A DNA stretch of 64,000 bases from Nostoc sp. TCL240-02 (GCF_013343235.1 NZ_CP040094.1:3410501-3474500); one strand, 5' to 3'; numbered from the stretch's first letter, positions 20,283-30,090 are shown. A program made the numbers and translations. The notes: generated by a model not told the origin, from the sequence alone.

Positions 20283-20639
20283 GGCACTAGCAAATAACTC
20301 CTCACAGGGGCACTCTTAATATGGAATATATAATGGCATTTGGCAGTATCGCCAAGGCTGAAATTACCTAGCATACTGTGGAAATGAGCCTAGCGATCGC
20401 CAGATTCTTCCCCAAGGTAGCCACCCAGAGGGCATTGGCGTTAACAGGCAAATAACCTCTTGGCAACTCAATATATCTAAACCAATACTCCATCTGTTTC
20501 GTTTTTAGTGTAAATTGACTAGCTAGCGACTAGCATCTTAGCCTTGCTAGTGGTAAATCTGCAATTTTTGATTGCTTCTTGCTAAGTAAAGACGATATAA
20601 TAGTTTAGGTGACTCCTTCAGGAGCCATTATTTTGTTTT
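20283..20639. other. intergenic, nothing recognised
   Basis: A 357-bp gap before tRNA-Arg. It holds small CTAGC/GCTAG repeats around 20518-20550 and presumably the tRNA promoter, but no reading frame. Confidence 0.5.
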
Positions 20640-20712
20640 GGGCGCGTAGCTCAGTGGATAGAGCCACGGATTTCTAATCCGTTGGTCGCAGGTTCGAACC
20701 CTGCCGCGCTCG
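20640..20712 (+). tRNA. tRNA-Arg (anticodon TCT)
   Basis: A full cloverleaf: acceptor GGGCGCG with CGCGCTC (one G-T pair), anticodon stem ACGGA/TCCGT around loop TTTCTAA, T arm GCAGG-TTCGAAC-CCTGC, discriminator G. No intron and no encoded CCA. Confidence 0.95.
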
Positions 20713-20784
20713 TTTTAACTTAATACGAACCCTAAAGAAGCCTTTTCATGGTAATTTACCAAATAGGCTTGAGAGTTCATATAA

Positions 20785-21489
20785 ATGCACCACACAAAAG
20801 ATAAAGGTGATCTAGCAGCTGCTAAAGTGATAGCAGATTTAGTCGAGAAAGAATATTCGGTTTTTGTACCAGTAGTAACTGAACATGCACCCTTTGATTT
20901 GATTGCCTACAAAAATGGCAAATGTTACAGAATTCAAGCTAAATACAGTTGTGATGGCACACTGAAAAACAAAAGCAATTGGGCAGACAAGAATGGTTGT
21001 CATGAGAAAAAGTACAAATCTGATGACTTTGATTTCTATGGCCTTTATTTGCCAGATATAAACAAAGTAGTGTATCCATCAATCACGTTTGGTGGTTGCG
21101 GTATCAGGACAACGCCACCTAAATCACCCAATCCTTTTTATTGGTGGGAAGATTTTATAGATTTAACTGAAGTAGCACTTAAGCGAACCTACAAGGAGTT
21201 TGGCGTTGACTTAACAACTAGAAAGGTTAACCCAGACTCTAGAATTCATACTAGAAAAGTTGAAAGACCATCAAAAGAAGAACTAGGAAAACTAGTTTGG
21301 GAAAAGCCAACCGCACAAATTGGGAGAGATTTTGGCGTGTCTGATAAGGCTGTAGAGAAGTGGTGTAAGGCTTATGGAATAGAAAAGCCGCCTAGAGGTT
21401 ATTGGGTGAAGAAGGCTTATATAAAAGTAGAGGTAAAGTTAACAGAACCTGTAGAAAATATTAAATCATCAATAACTAATGCTTCTTAG
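20785..21489 (+). CDS. PD-(D/E)XK endonuclease of the group I intron-associated family, with C-terminal HTH
   Basis: A 234-residue protein whose first half matches the I-Ssp6803I-like PD-(D/E)XK fold: E33, D38 (FDLIAY) and Q51-x-K53 (YRIQAKY) form the catalytic set, with Gln in place of the usual acid as in that family. Residues about 160-210 hold a DNA-binding HTH (LVWEKPTAQIGRDFGVSDKA then VEKWCKAYGI). It lies 72 bp after tRNA-Arg(TCT), but no intron interrupts that tRNA. It could be a stranded homing endonuclease or a domesticated nuclease. Confidence 0.75.
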   Translation: MHHTKDKGDLAAAKVIADLVEKEYSVFVPVVTEHAPFDLIAYKNGKCYRIQAKYSCDGTLKNKSNWADKNGCHEKKYKSDDFDFYGLYLPDINKVVYPSITFGGCGIRTTPPKSPNPFYWWEDFIDLTEVALKRTYKEFGVDLTTRKVNPDSRIHTRKVERPSKEELGKLVWEKPTAQIGRDFGVSDKAVEKWCKAYGIEKPPRGYWVKKAYIKVEVKLTEPVENIKSSITNAS

Positions 21490-21521
21490 CGATCAAATTT
21501 AGATAGTGATAGACTTAAATC

Positions 21522-22702
21522 CAGAAGTGTTGAATGTTAAGAAAAATCCGATAAAAATAGCCCAAAATATGGTAGTTTTGGGCTAAGGCTTAAAATATAT
21601 TAGTTTGATTGTGATTATAAATTCATTTCCCAAAATTGTCAAAGATATACTGAAAAGCCTGCCAAAAAACGATTATCCAGTATTGAACAGTCGTCTGTTT
21701 TTTGAGTGCTGGCTATCCTATGCCCTGGATAACAGCTTAACAAGTATGCGAGATTTGTTTAACAGATTAAATAACAATTGTTTTGAGGTAGATATTTCTA
21801 CTTTCTCTAAAGCAAATTTACATCGAAGCCAAAAACCTTTTCAAGAGATTTACCAAAAATTAAATGAATTAGTACAGAAGAAAGTTCAAAAAAAGTTACA
21901 CAATAAATATGCAATTTGTCCAATAGATTCAACAATTATTACTCTCACAAGTAAATTGTTATGGGTACTAGGTCATCATCAAGTCAAGCTGTTTAGTTCC
22001 TTAAATCTCTCCACAGGAAGCCCAGAAGATAACTTCATCAATTTTGGACATGACCATGATTATAAATTTGGTTCCAAAATGATGTCTAGTCTCCCAATAA
22101 ATGCTGTTGGAGTAATGGATAGGGGTTTTGCTGGATTAAAATTTATCCAAGAATTAGTACAAGAAAACAAATATTTTGTTTTGCGGATAAAAAACAATTG
22201 GAAACTAGAATTTGATGGCTCAAATGGATTGGTCAAAGTTGGTGCATCTGATGATGCTCAAGCTTATAGAGTAATTAATTTCTGTGATTTAGAGACAAAA
22301 ACCGAGTTTCGCTTAGTGACTAATTTACCAGAGTCGGGAGATGCAGCTGTTCATGATGATGAAATTAGGGATATTTATCGATTACGTTGGGGAGTTGAAT
22401 TGTTGTGGAAGTTTTTAAAGATGCACTTAAAACTTGACAAACTCATTACCAAAAACGTCAATGGTATTACCATACAAATTTACGTGAGCTTGATAGCCTA
22501 TCTGATTTTACAGCTTTTATCTATTCCCGAACAATGGGGACATACACTATTAGATAAATTCCGCTATCTTCAATCTTGTATGTGTCAGAAAATCAGCTAT
22601 GTTCATTGGTTTGAGGAGATGATGTTTTGCTGACTAATTTAAGCTTTTGAGACTTAGTGTAACTAATAATGTAAAGTTTTGTATCAGCATTCAACATTTC
22701 TG
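21522..22702 (+). mobile_element. IS4-family insertion sequence, copy 1 (1181 bp)
   Basis: A complete element bounded by imperfect terminal inverted repeats: CAGAAGTGTTGAATGTT on the left and, read inward, CAGAAATGTTGAATGCT on the right. It is flanked by the 9-bp target duplication ACTTAAATC (21513-21521 and 22703-22711). It appears base-for-base identical to copy 2. Confidence 0.95.
21605..22633 (+). CDS. IS4-family transposase
   Basis: A 342-residue DDE transposase that cuts and pastes its element. The catalytic acids are D in CPIDSTIITLT, D in GVMDRGFAG and E in YRLRWGVELLWKFLK, which fits the YREK signature Y-x2-R-x3-E-x6-K of IS4. The start shown is TTG; GTG at 21611 is another option. 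It is intact and identical in protein to the second copy, so the element was probably active recently. Confidence 0.93.
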   Translation: MIVIINSFPKIVKDILKSLPKNDYPVLNSRLFFECWLSYALDNSLTSMRDLFNRLNNNCFEVDISTFSKANLHRSQKPFQEIYQKLNELVQKKVQKKLHNKYAICPIDSTIITLTSKLLWVLGHHQVKLFSSLNLSTGSPEDNFINFGHDHDYKFGSKMMSSLPINAVGVMDRGFAGLKFIQELVQENKYFVLRIKNNWKLEFDGSNGLVKVGASDDAQAYRVINFCDLETKTEFRLVTNLPESGDAAVHDDEIRDIYRLRWGVELLWKFLKMHLKLDKLITKNVNGITIQIYVSLIAYLILQLLSIPEQWGHTLLDKFRYLQSCMCQKISYVHWFEEMMFC

Positions 22703-22890
22703 ACTTAAATCATTATTAACTTTACATTATATGTTTCCTGCTATTCAATAGTGCCAATACGATCACTAAGCTTATTTGGTGTTCATTCAATACCAATTAA
22801 ACTTATTTTTTATCTAGTTATAGCCAACCATATAATAAATTGATTGATATACTGACTTAATTTAATTACGTACAATCAACTTAATACAAA

Positions 22891-23190
22891 ATGAAATTAT
22901 ATAAACTTTGGAATACTTCAAGTGATTGGTGGGTTATTGCACCTAATGAAGAAATTGCTCTTGACTACAGTTATAAAAATACATTAACTAAGGAGAAAAG
23001 GAATCTTGGTGTATCTTCTGATACATACTTTTCTTCAGACAAAACACATGGTGGACTAAATGAATTACTAAAAGGTAATAGAATAGGTATAGTTATTAGG
23101 GTTAGAACTGACGAACCTCCCTTTGAAGATAAATGGATATTTACTATTTCACATGAGTGGATACCTGAACAGCTTACTTGGCGTAGATAA
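22891..23190 (+). CDS. hypothetical small protein
   Basis: A 99-residue soluble protein starting MKLYKLWNTSSDWWVIAPNE. It is rich in Trp, Asp and Lys with strand-like stretches (RIGIVIRVRTDEPPFEDKWIF), and it has no motif I recognise. It stands alone between IS copy 1 and the tRNA pair, in an A+T-rich, accessory-looking stretch. The compact single frame with ATG makes it plausible, no more. Confidence 0.5.
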   Translation: MKLYKLWNTSSDWWVIAPNEEIALDYSYKNTLTKEKRNLGVSSDTYFSSDKTHGGLNELLKGNRIGIVIRVRTDEPPFEDKWIFTISHEWIPEQLTWRR

Positions 23191-23412
23191 GCCTTAAACA
23201 GCTAATGTTCTATATTCATATCTCCTCTATTGCGGTATGCAGTATACAAATAGTATCTGAAGTTACAGTAGTTATTTTCTATGTCAAATCATAGTCAAAA
23301 TTCTGTCCTGCATAGTCAAAAATGCAAGGAAAAGAGTTAGATTTTCAACATCCAGATTCCTTAAAAAGCCTGAAAGGGTTAGTTTTGCGTTGATTATACT
23401 GTCAATTTAAAA

Positions 23413-23484
23413 AGCCCGTGACGAGGATTGAACTCGTGACCTCACCCTTACCAAGGGTGTGCTCTACCACTGAGCCACACGGGC
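23413..23484 (-). tRNA. tRNA-Thr (anticodon GGT)
   Basis: A cloverleaf on the minus strand: acceptor GCCCGTG/CACGGGC, anticodon stem CACCC/GGGTG around TTGGTAA, T loop TTCAATC. Discriminator T. Confidence 0.95.
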
Positions 23485-23574
23485 GAAATATAATTCCGCT
23501 TTTTCAGCTAGAAGTTAAAATGCTGGGAGTTTTGATGCTTACCCAGACATTATAACTTATAACTTCGTAAGTGG

Positions 23575-23657
23575 TGGGCCGGGCTGGATTTGAACCAGCG
23601 TAGGCGCTAGCCAACGGATTTACAGTCCGTCTCCATTAACCACTCGGACACCGACCC
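23575..23657 (-). tRNA. tRNA-Tyr (anticodon GTA)
   Basis: A class II tRNA with a long variable arm. Acceptor GGGTCGG pairs with CCGGCCC, anticodon stem ACGGA/TCCGT encloses CTGTAAA, T loop TTCAAAT. The bases after discriminator A read CCA, so the end may be encoded. It sits 90 bp upstream of tRNA-Thr on the same strand, possibly in one transcript. Confidence 0.95.
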
Positions 23658-23781
23658 GATTTGTCTCACGATTTAAAATCTTAGCACCATGTTTTAGAAA
23701 TTGCAAGTGATTAGAAAAAATAACTTGTAGGTAGAGATCGCAACAAAATTGCGTCTCTACCATCAGTATAAAAAATACTGC

Positions 23782-24756
23782 TTACACGCTCATTTCCAGC
23801 ATTCGTTGCATTGGTCGCAGTGCAGCAAGGCGAATATCCTCTGACATGGTAATTTCGGGAGTGCGATTTTTCATTGCCCAGTAGAGCTTTTCTAGGGTGT
23901 TTAACCGCATAAACGGACATTCGTTACAAGCGCAGTTATTCATCGGCGGTGCAGGAATAAAATGCTTGTCAGGAGCTAGTTTTTGCATTTGGTGAATGAT
24001 TCCCGGCTCTGTCGCAACGATAAATTCTTTGGTGGGGCTGTTTTGACAATACTTGAGTAATGCGGCTGTAGAGCCAATAAAGCTGGCGTGGCGCAATACA
24101 CTACTTTCACATTCTGGATGTGCGATCGCCTCTGCTTCTGGGTGAGCAATTTTTAACTGGACGATTTTCTTTTCCGAAAAGGTTTCATGGACAACACAGC
24201 TACCTTGCCATAGCACCAAATCTCGTCCCGTCTGTTCCATCACATACCGCCCCAAATTGCGATCGGGGGCAAAAATAATTGGCTGTTCCTTCGGTATCTG
24301 CTGGACAATTTTCACAGCGTTGGAGCTAGTACAAATAATATCGCTCATCGCCTTGATATCAGCAGAACAGTTGATGTAAGACACCACCAAATGATTCGGA
24401 TGCGCTGCTTTAAAAGCTGCAAACTCATCTGCTGGACAACTGTCTGCTAAAGAACAACCAGCATTCAAATCTGGTAAAAGTACTAATTTATCGGGATTAA
24501 GTATCTTTGCTGTTTCTGCCATGAAGTGAACGCCAGCAAAAACAATTACATCCGCATTGGTTTTTTCGGCGGCTCTTGCCAGTTGTAATGAATCCCCAAT
24601 AAAGTCTGCAATATCCTGAATATCTGGCTCTTGATAATAATGCGCCAGGATAACGGCGTTGAGTTCTTTTTTGAGACTCTGAATCGCGGCAAACAAATCT
24701 AGTGGTAGTTCACCCAGTTGGGTGTTTTCTCGTTGAGCTAATGCAGTAGTAAACAC
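23782..24756 (-). CDS. nadA: quinolinate synthase
   Basis: A 324-residue NadA that condenses iminoaspartate with dihydroxyacetone phosphate to quinolinate in NAD synthesis. [20 protein letters not shown] and [14 protein letters not shown] are family signatures; the three [4Fe-4S] cysteines are those in [18 protein letters not shown] and the CNECPFM cluster near the C-terminus. Length is normal for the cyanobacterial form. nadB and nadC are not adjacent. The gene lies in the segment between the two IS copies. Confidence 0.96.
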   Translation of the reverse strand: MFTTALAQRENTQLGELPLDLFAAIQSLKKELNAVILAHYYQEPDIQDIADFIGDSLQLARAAEKTNADVIVFAGVHFMAETAKILNPDKLVLLPDLNAGCSLADSCPADEFAAFKAAHPNHLVVSYINCSADIKAMSDIICTSSNAVKIVQQIPKEQPIIFAPDRNLGRYVMEQTGRDLVLWQGSCVVHETFSEKKIVQLKIAHPEAEAIAHPECESSVLRHASFIGSTAALLKYCQNSPTKEFIVATEPGIIHQMQKLAPDKHFIPAPPMNNCACNECPFMRLNTLEKLYWAMKNRTPEITMSEDIRLAALRPMQRMLEMSV

Positions 24757-24905
24757 AGTTTAGGGGTGCTTTATGTTGCAAATGTATGTCCTGTGGATTC
24801 AATTATAGTAGTTTTTACCAAAAATAGTGGACGGTTGATATTTTGGGGTTGTGTCCAAATCGGGCTGAGTTTCATATCCTGGAGATAGACGGCAAGGAAA
24901 GTGGC

Positions 24906-25826
24906 ATGACCAGTCAGAAAACTCAATCGATAAACCTCAAAATTGCTGTAGTTGGAGATATTCACGACCAATGGGAAGTGGAAGATGGCGTTGCACTCAA
25001 GCATTTGGGTGTTGACTTAGTGCTGTTTGTCGGGGATTTTGGCAATGAATCGGTGGAAGTGGTCAGAGCGATCGCTTCTCTCGATATTCCCAAAGCAGCC
25101 GTGATGGGCAACCACGATGCCTGGTATACCGCCACCGAATGGGGACGCAAAAAGGCTCCTTATGACCGCTCTAAGGAAGACTGGGTACAGGAACAACTCG
25201 ATTTATTAGGTTCGTCCCATGTTGGTTACGGTAAGCTGGATTTTCCCGCTTGGAATTTAACTGTAGTGGGGGGTCGTCCCTTTACTTGGGGTGGCCCAGA
25301 GTGGAAATTCGCGGAAATCTGTAAAGAACGTTACGGTGTGACGAGTTTAGAAGAATCCGCCGATCGCATCGTGAAAGCTGTTAAAAGCGCCGCTTACGAG
25401 ACAATTATATTTTTGGGTCACAATGGGCCTAGTGGGTTAGGCGATCGCCCCGAAGACCCCTGCGGAAAAGACTGGCACCCAATTGGTGGCGATTTTGGCG
25501 ATCCAGATTTGGGCGAGGCGATTTCTCAAGCCTTGACTGCTGGTAAAACCATTCCCCTGGTGACATTTGGTCACATGCACCGAGATTTACGCCATACCAA
25601 GAAGGTGCAGCGCAAGCCCATCTTTAGAAGTCCAGAGGGAACAATTTACTTAAATGCGGCTAGTGTCCCCAGGATTGTGGAAAATGACAGCGAGAAGTTG
25701 CGTAATTTTTCTATTGTCTCCTTAGAGGCGGGTGTGGTTTCGCAAGTTTCCCTAGTTTGGGTGGGGAATGACTTTCAGGTGGCTAAGGGGGAAATTTTGT
25801 ACGAGCGATCGCGTATTGTGTCGTAG
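24906..25826 (+). CDS. metallophosphoesterase (cyanobacterial/plastid type)
   Basis: A 306-residue calcineurin-like phosphoesterase. All motif blocks of the dimetal site are present: VVGDIHDQW, FVGDFGN, MGNHDAW, FLGHNGPSG and FGHMHRDL. The family is common in cyanobacteria and plants; its substrate is unknown to me. The frame runs back to a TTG at 24843, but AAGGAAA followed by ATG 24906 (MTSQKTQS) is the better start. It is divergent from nadA. Confidence 0.88.
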   Translation: MTSQKTQSINLKIAVVGDIHDQWEVEDGVALKHLGVDLVLFVGDFGNESVEVVRAIASLDIPKAAVMGNHDAWYTATEWGRKKAPYDRSKEDWVQEQLDLLGSSHVGYGKLDFPAWNLTVVGGRPFTWGGPEWKFAEICKERYGVTSLEESADRIVKAVKSAAYETIIFLGHNGPSGLGDRPEDPCGKDWHPIGGDFGDPDLGEAISQALTAGKTIPLVTFGHMHRDLRHTKKVQRKPIFRSPEGTIYLNAASVPRIVENDSEKLRNFSIVSLEAGVVSQVSLVWVGNDFQVAKGEILYERSRIVS

Positions 25827-25957
25827 ACATTCGCATCCAGTAGTGCAATCTGCGTAGATAATAGGGTATAGTATGATCTGTCAAGTTTAGTGCTAACCAA
25901 CAAAAGCGCCTGAATAGCGTCTGAAACAAGGATAAACACAAGTTTGACAGATTTACT

Positions 25958-26042
25958 GGAGAGGTGGCAGAGTGGTCGATTGCGTCCGACTTGAAATCGG
26001 ATGAGGCTAAAACCTCCGGGAGTTCGAATCTCCCCCTCTCCG
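25958..26042 (+). tRNA. tRNA-Ser (anticodon TGA)
   Basis: A class II tRNA: acceptor GGAGAGG/CCTCTCC, anticodon stem TCCGA/TCGGA around CTTGAAA, long variable arm, T loop TTCGAAT, discriminator G. Confidence 0.95.
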
Positions 26043-26046
26043 TTTA

Positions 26047-26082
26047 GGAATTAAAAATTGAAAATTAAAAATTAAAAATTGA
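26047..26082. repeat. AATTAAA-type short tandem repeat
   Basis: A low-complexity array of AATTAAAA/AATTGAAA units directly after tRNA-Ser. It is the A+T-rich class of heptamer repeat. Confidence 0.7.
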
Positions 26083-26087
26083 AGAGG

Positions 26088-26441
26088 TTAGGTGGGGCTT
26101 TTGGTGGAGATAATTATGGCACCAAGAATTTTTGTTAGTTCTTCAGCTTCGGTTTGGAGTTGACTAATTTTTGATTGAGGTACTATTTCGGTAGCAATGA
26201 GCAACCTTAACCAATACCGAGTTTCACGGGATTCTTTTAGTGCAATCATGAGCTTGCTGATAAAATCAGCTTTGCTTTGAGCAGCTTGTGCTTCTTCTAC
26301 ATTAGCTCCAATCGATGTTCCTGACCTTAACAACTATTGAGCAAGGGTTCGCGCTACTCCTGGTTTATCATCTAAAAACTGGCACAGTTTGACTATGCGA
26401 ACTGAAAATGTAAAAGTGCGATCGCATAAATCTTTTTTCAT
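26088..26441 (-). pseudogene. four-helix-bundle (S23/IVP family) gene with an in-frame TAG
   Basis: Read from ATG 26441 the frame gives MKKDLCDRTFTFSVRIVKL then CQFLDDKPGVARTLAQ, a TAG at 26336-26334 (codon 36), and then LLRSGTSIGANVEEAQAAQS and the rest to a natural stop. The two halves join in the same frame to make a normal 117-residue member of the four-helix-bundle family related to 23S rRNA intervening-sequence proteins. CAG to TAG is the simplest change, since family members usually have Gln before the Leu-Leu. Restart at the internal methionine codon 26333 would leave 81 residues. Confidence 0.8.
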
Positions 26442-26523
26442 TAGTAAACATTAAAAATTAAAATAAATTACTACACTGTTTTTCTCCTTTTTGTTTGGCA
26501 TTTTCTCAGCTTTTCCTAAATTA

Positions 26524-26882
26524 TTAACTTTTAATTGGTAAAAACAAGGTATCTTCAATTTCATGCCTAACTTCTGGGCTAATAGAACAATCACTATTCA
26601 GGCAATCTACCAATAGCTTATTTGCATCATAATACTGTCTTAATAATTCCTTTTGTACATTATTAAATTGCCATTTATGTCCAATATTCCGATTTTTTAT
26701 CATTAGAGAACGAAGTTTTTCAAGCCAAATATATCTATCGGTAACTACCCATTCTGAAATAAATTCTTCATCTTGACTTAAACTAGGTAGTCCGTTTTGA
26801 ATCTCTATAATCTGTTCATGAAACTCTAAATTTGATGTATTTTCAATAAGAAAATATAAAATTCTGTGACAAAAATCAACAT
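26524..26882 (-). pseudogene. 3' fragment of the NACHT ATPase gene, cut off by IS copy 2
   Basis: This piece encodes HVDFCHRILYFLIENTSN..., with KWQFNNVQKELLRQYYDANK and then LLVDCL near its end and PEVRHEIEDTLFLPIKS at the stop. It is like the Cys/His-containing C-terminal domain of cyanobacterial NACHT proteins. Removing the IS and one copy of the 9-bp duplication joins it in frame to the 28073-30020 part. An ATG formed at 26886 could still start a 120-residue product. Confidence 0.85.
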
Positions 26883-26891
26883 GCATTATAC

Positions 26892-28072
26892 CAGAAGTGT
26901 TGAATGTTAAGAAAAATCCGATAAAAATAGCCCAAAATATGGTAGTTTTGGGCTAAGGCTTAAAATATATTAGTTTGATTGTGATTATAAATTCATTTCC
27001 CAAAATTGTCAAAGATATACTGAAAAGCCTGCCAAAAAACGATTATCCAGTATTGAACAGTCGTCTGTTTTTTGAGTGCTGGCTATCCTATGCCCTGGAT
27101 AACAGCTTAACAAGTATGCGAGATTTGTTTAACAGATTAAATAACAATTGTTTTGAGGTAGATATTTCTACTTTCTCTAAAGCAAATTTACATCGAAGCC
27201 AAAAACCTTTTCAAGAGATTTACCAAAAATTAAATGAATTAGTACAGAAGAAAGTTCAAAAAAAGTTACACAATAAATATGCAATTTGTCCAATAGATTC
27301 AACAATTATTACTCTCACAAGTAAATTGTTATGGGTACTAGGTCATCATCAAGTCAAGCTGTTTAGTTCCTTAAATCTCTCCACAGGAAGCCCAGAAGAT
27401 AACTTCATCAATTTTGGACATGACCATGATTATAAATTTGGTTCCAAAATGATGTCTAGTCTCCCAATAAATGCTGTTGGAGTAATGGATAGGGGTTTTG
27501 CTGGATTAAAATTTATCCAAGAATTAGTACAAGAAAACAAATATTTTGTTTTGCGGATAAAAAACAATTGGAAACTAGAATTTGATGGCTCAAATGGATT
27601 GGTCAAAGTTGGTGCATCTGATGATGCTCAAGCTTATAGAGTAATTAATTTCTGTGATTTAGAGACAAAAACCGAGTTTCGCTTAGTGACTAATTTACCA
27701 GAGTCGGGAGATGCAGCTGTTCATGATGATGAAATTAGGGATATTTATCGATTACGTTGGGGAGTTGAATTGTTGTGGAAGTTTTTAAAGATGCACTTAA
27801 AACTTGACAAACTCATTACCAAAAACGTCAATGGTATTACCATACAAATTTACGTGAGCTTGATAGCCTATCTGATTTTACAGCTTTTATCTATTCCCGA
27901 ACAATGGGGACATACACTATTAGATAAATTCCGCTATCTTCAATCTTGTATGTGTCAGAAAATCAGCTATGTTCATTGGTTTGAGGAGATGATGTTTTGC
28001 TGACTAATTTAAGCTTTTGAGACTTAGTGTAACTAATAATGTAAAGTTTTGTATCAGCATTCAACATTTCTG
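26892..28072 (+). mobile_element. IS4-family insertion sequence, copy 2 (1181 bp)
   Basis: Same length, ends and sequence as copy 1 at a constant offset of 5370 bp. It is flanked by the 9-bp duplication GCATTATAC (26883-26891 and 28073-28081), so it arrived by its own transposition. It interrupts the NACHT ATPase gene in antisense orientation. Confidence 0.95.
26975..28003 (+). CDS. IS4-family transposase
   Basis: A 342-residue transposase with the same protein sequence as at 21605-22633: D in CPIDSTIITLT, D in GVMDRGFAG, and the YREK glutamate in RWGVELLWKFLK. The frame is intact and opposes the interrupted host gene, so transcription from it would run antisense to the remaining NACHT coding sequence. 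Confidence 0.93.
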   Translation: MIVIINSFPKIVKDILKSLPKNDYPVLNSRLFFECWLSYALDNSLTSMRDLFNRLNNNCFEVDISTFSKANLHRSQKPFQEIYQKLNELVQKKVQKKLHNKYAICPIDSTIITLTSKLLWVLGHHQVKLFSSLNLSTGSPEDNFINFGHDHDYKFGSKMMSSLPINAVGVMDRGFAGLKFIQELVQENKYFVLRIKNNWKLEFDGSNGLVKVGASDDAQAYRVINFCDLETKTEFRLVTNLPESGDAAVHDDEIRDIYRLRWGVELLWKFLKMHLKLDKLITKNVNGITIQIYVSLIAYLILQLLSIPEQWGHTLLDKFRYLQSCMCQKISYVHWFEEMMFC

Positions 28073-30020
28073 GCATTATACCATCAATTAAGATGGATAT
28101 AAGAATATCAATAACGAGTTCATTAACTTGATATTTTTGAATTAAGTTTTGATCAATTTCTAAAGCTAAAGTAGAGAAGAATCTAGATTGAGCGTCATTA
28201 TTCTCAAACATATATTCATACATAATTTCATCGGTAAATACAAAGTATGAAACTCGAACTGCTGCCGATTTATAAGTAGTTTCAACCGAACTTGCCTTGT
28301 CATTTACCCATTCCATAAATCGCTGCAATTTCTCATCTTGTGTCAATAATCCATCAACTTTTATCTTCATCATCCACACCAAATCATCTGCCTTCCTCAT
28401 CATCTCTGCTGTGAGCAAAAAAACCTCCTGCCAGCGTTTTTCATTAATATGCTTAATCAAATTTTTATAAGTAGAATTAGCAACAATTTCTCTTGCTGTA
28501 AAATACTCATGAAACGTTAAGTGAGAAAAAGAATAGATGCCCTTAGCTCGTTCTGTTAGTAGCCCATGCTGTGCTTCAATAGACTTTAAAACGGCTTCAC
28601 TATCGAGTTTCAATACTTCTAGATCTGTGTCAGAATTGCGTAAGTTACGAATAAAATCAGCAATGTATGCTTCAGCAGTTTTCTGCTTAAAGAAATAGTC
28701 TTTCTGCTCAAAGGTAGTTAAGCCTATTTGACTCAGCAAGTCTTCCTTACGCTGCGAAGATAGATTTTTATAGACCTGCTCTCTCTCAATATTGCGTTTG
28801 GCATCCCATTTTTTCAGCAATACATCTAATCCTTCTTGATAAAGTTCAGAACGGTTTGCTGGGAAATCTCCACTATTTCCAAATACCAAACACAGTAATG
28901 TTAACAGTAAAGGACTACTTGCTAGTTCTTGGATTGGTTTATTCTCCTTCAGTTTTTGAATAAATCTTTTACCTTTAACTGGATCAGTTAACTGGAACCA
29001 GTTTTGAGCAAAAATGGTTATTTGTTTTTCTTCAAAATCTGCCATCTCTACTTCTGTGAAATTTTCAAAGGTGTATTCTTTGGCAGCAATACGACAGGTA
29101 ATGACCAACTGATTTGTATGAAACAGGTCGGAAAATTCCCGAATTTGTCGTAAGACACGCTTAGTGTCTTCTTCTCGCACTTCATCTAAGCCATCCAGCA
29201 ATACCAATGCCTTCCCCTGTCTCAATAGTTCCTCTACTGTCAGGCTGGCATAAGTTACACCACAGCTTAATAATTGTTCAGCAATAAATTGAAAAATATC
29301 TGGTTGTTTAGGTGCTTCTGCAAAATCTTTTAAGGTGATAAACAAGGGAAATCTGTTTGCTTGAAATCTCCCTTCAATACATTGCATTGCTAGATATTTT
29401 AAAAAAGTGGTTTTTCCTGCTCCTGGTTTGCCTAAAACCATCAGCTTACTATAAAGCTGTACAACGTCTAGTCCTAAGACTCGTTTCTGTTTTACTCTGC
29501 TAAGTCCAATCCGCTCAAAGTTATCATGGTCACAGTTTTGTATTAGTTCTGCAACTTTAAGTCGTGTTCGTCCTGTTATTTCCTCTAGAATATTGACATT
29601 CGTGTAAATACCTTGTTTTCCTGTTAACTTAATCGGCTTAGGCATATCTAATACCCGCATGGTTCCGCACTTTTCTTTGATGTAGAGTTTGATTTGTTTG
29701 CGGATTTCTTGCACTAAAGTATCAATAGAATCATATATGTCATCTTTAGTTAAATCGCCAGAGGGTTTTTGCTGTGAGTATCTTTTGCTCAGATACTCCC
29801 GTAAGCGACTTTCTTTAACAGGGCCATTACCAGTGATGCAAAATTTTTTGTAAATGCCTGTAAGACAAGTGCCGAGGTTACTTTCGGAAATGTTTAATTC
29901 TTGAGCTACGTTGACTCGATTCTTACTACGACCGAATATTTCCACAAAGACTTCTTTCTCTCGGTGCGACAACTCACTGTATTGCTCCAGTTGCTTAAGA
30001 AAGTCCTCTGGTATAGACAT
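28073..30020 (-). pseudogene. 5' part of a NACHT STAND ATPase with N-terminal HTH, truncated by IS copy 2
   Basis: It encodes 649 native residues; translation then runs into the IS and adds 36 foreign residues, ending at 27963. The N-terminus (LSHREKEVFVEIFGRSKNRV then NVAQELNISESNLGTCLTGI) is a sigma/LuxR-like HTH. The NACHT core has a P-loop at 197-204 (GKPGAGKT) and Walker B ALVLLDGLDEV with D276 and DE279-280. Helical winged and bundle regions follow. The missing C-terminal domain lies beyond the IS at 26524-26882; the rebuilt gene would encode 768 residues. Bacterial NACHT proteins include anti-phage sensors. Three TAAGTCA repeats lie upstream. Confidence 0.88.
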
Positions 30021-30090
30021 TGACCACTCCCACTATTACTTATAAGCCAGTGTAGCCAAAGTTTTTATCAAAATGTGGAGTTAATTCAGT

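Noticed and set aside
20640..20712. A group I intron in tRNA-Arg(TCT), suggested by the nearby endonuclease gene
   Set aside because: The tRNA cloverleaf is continuous with no insertion.
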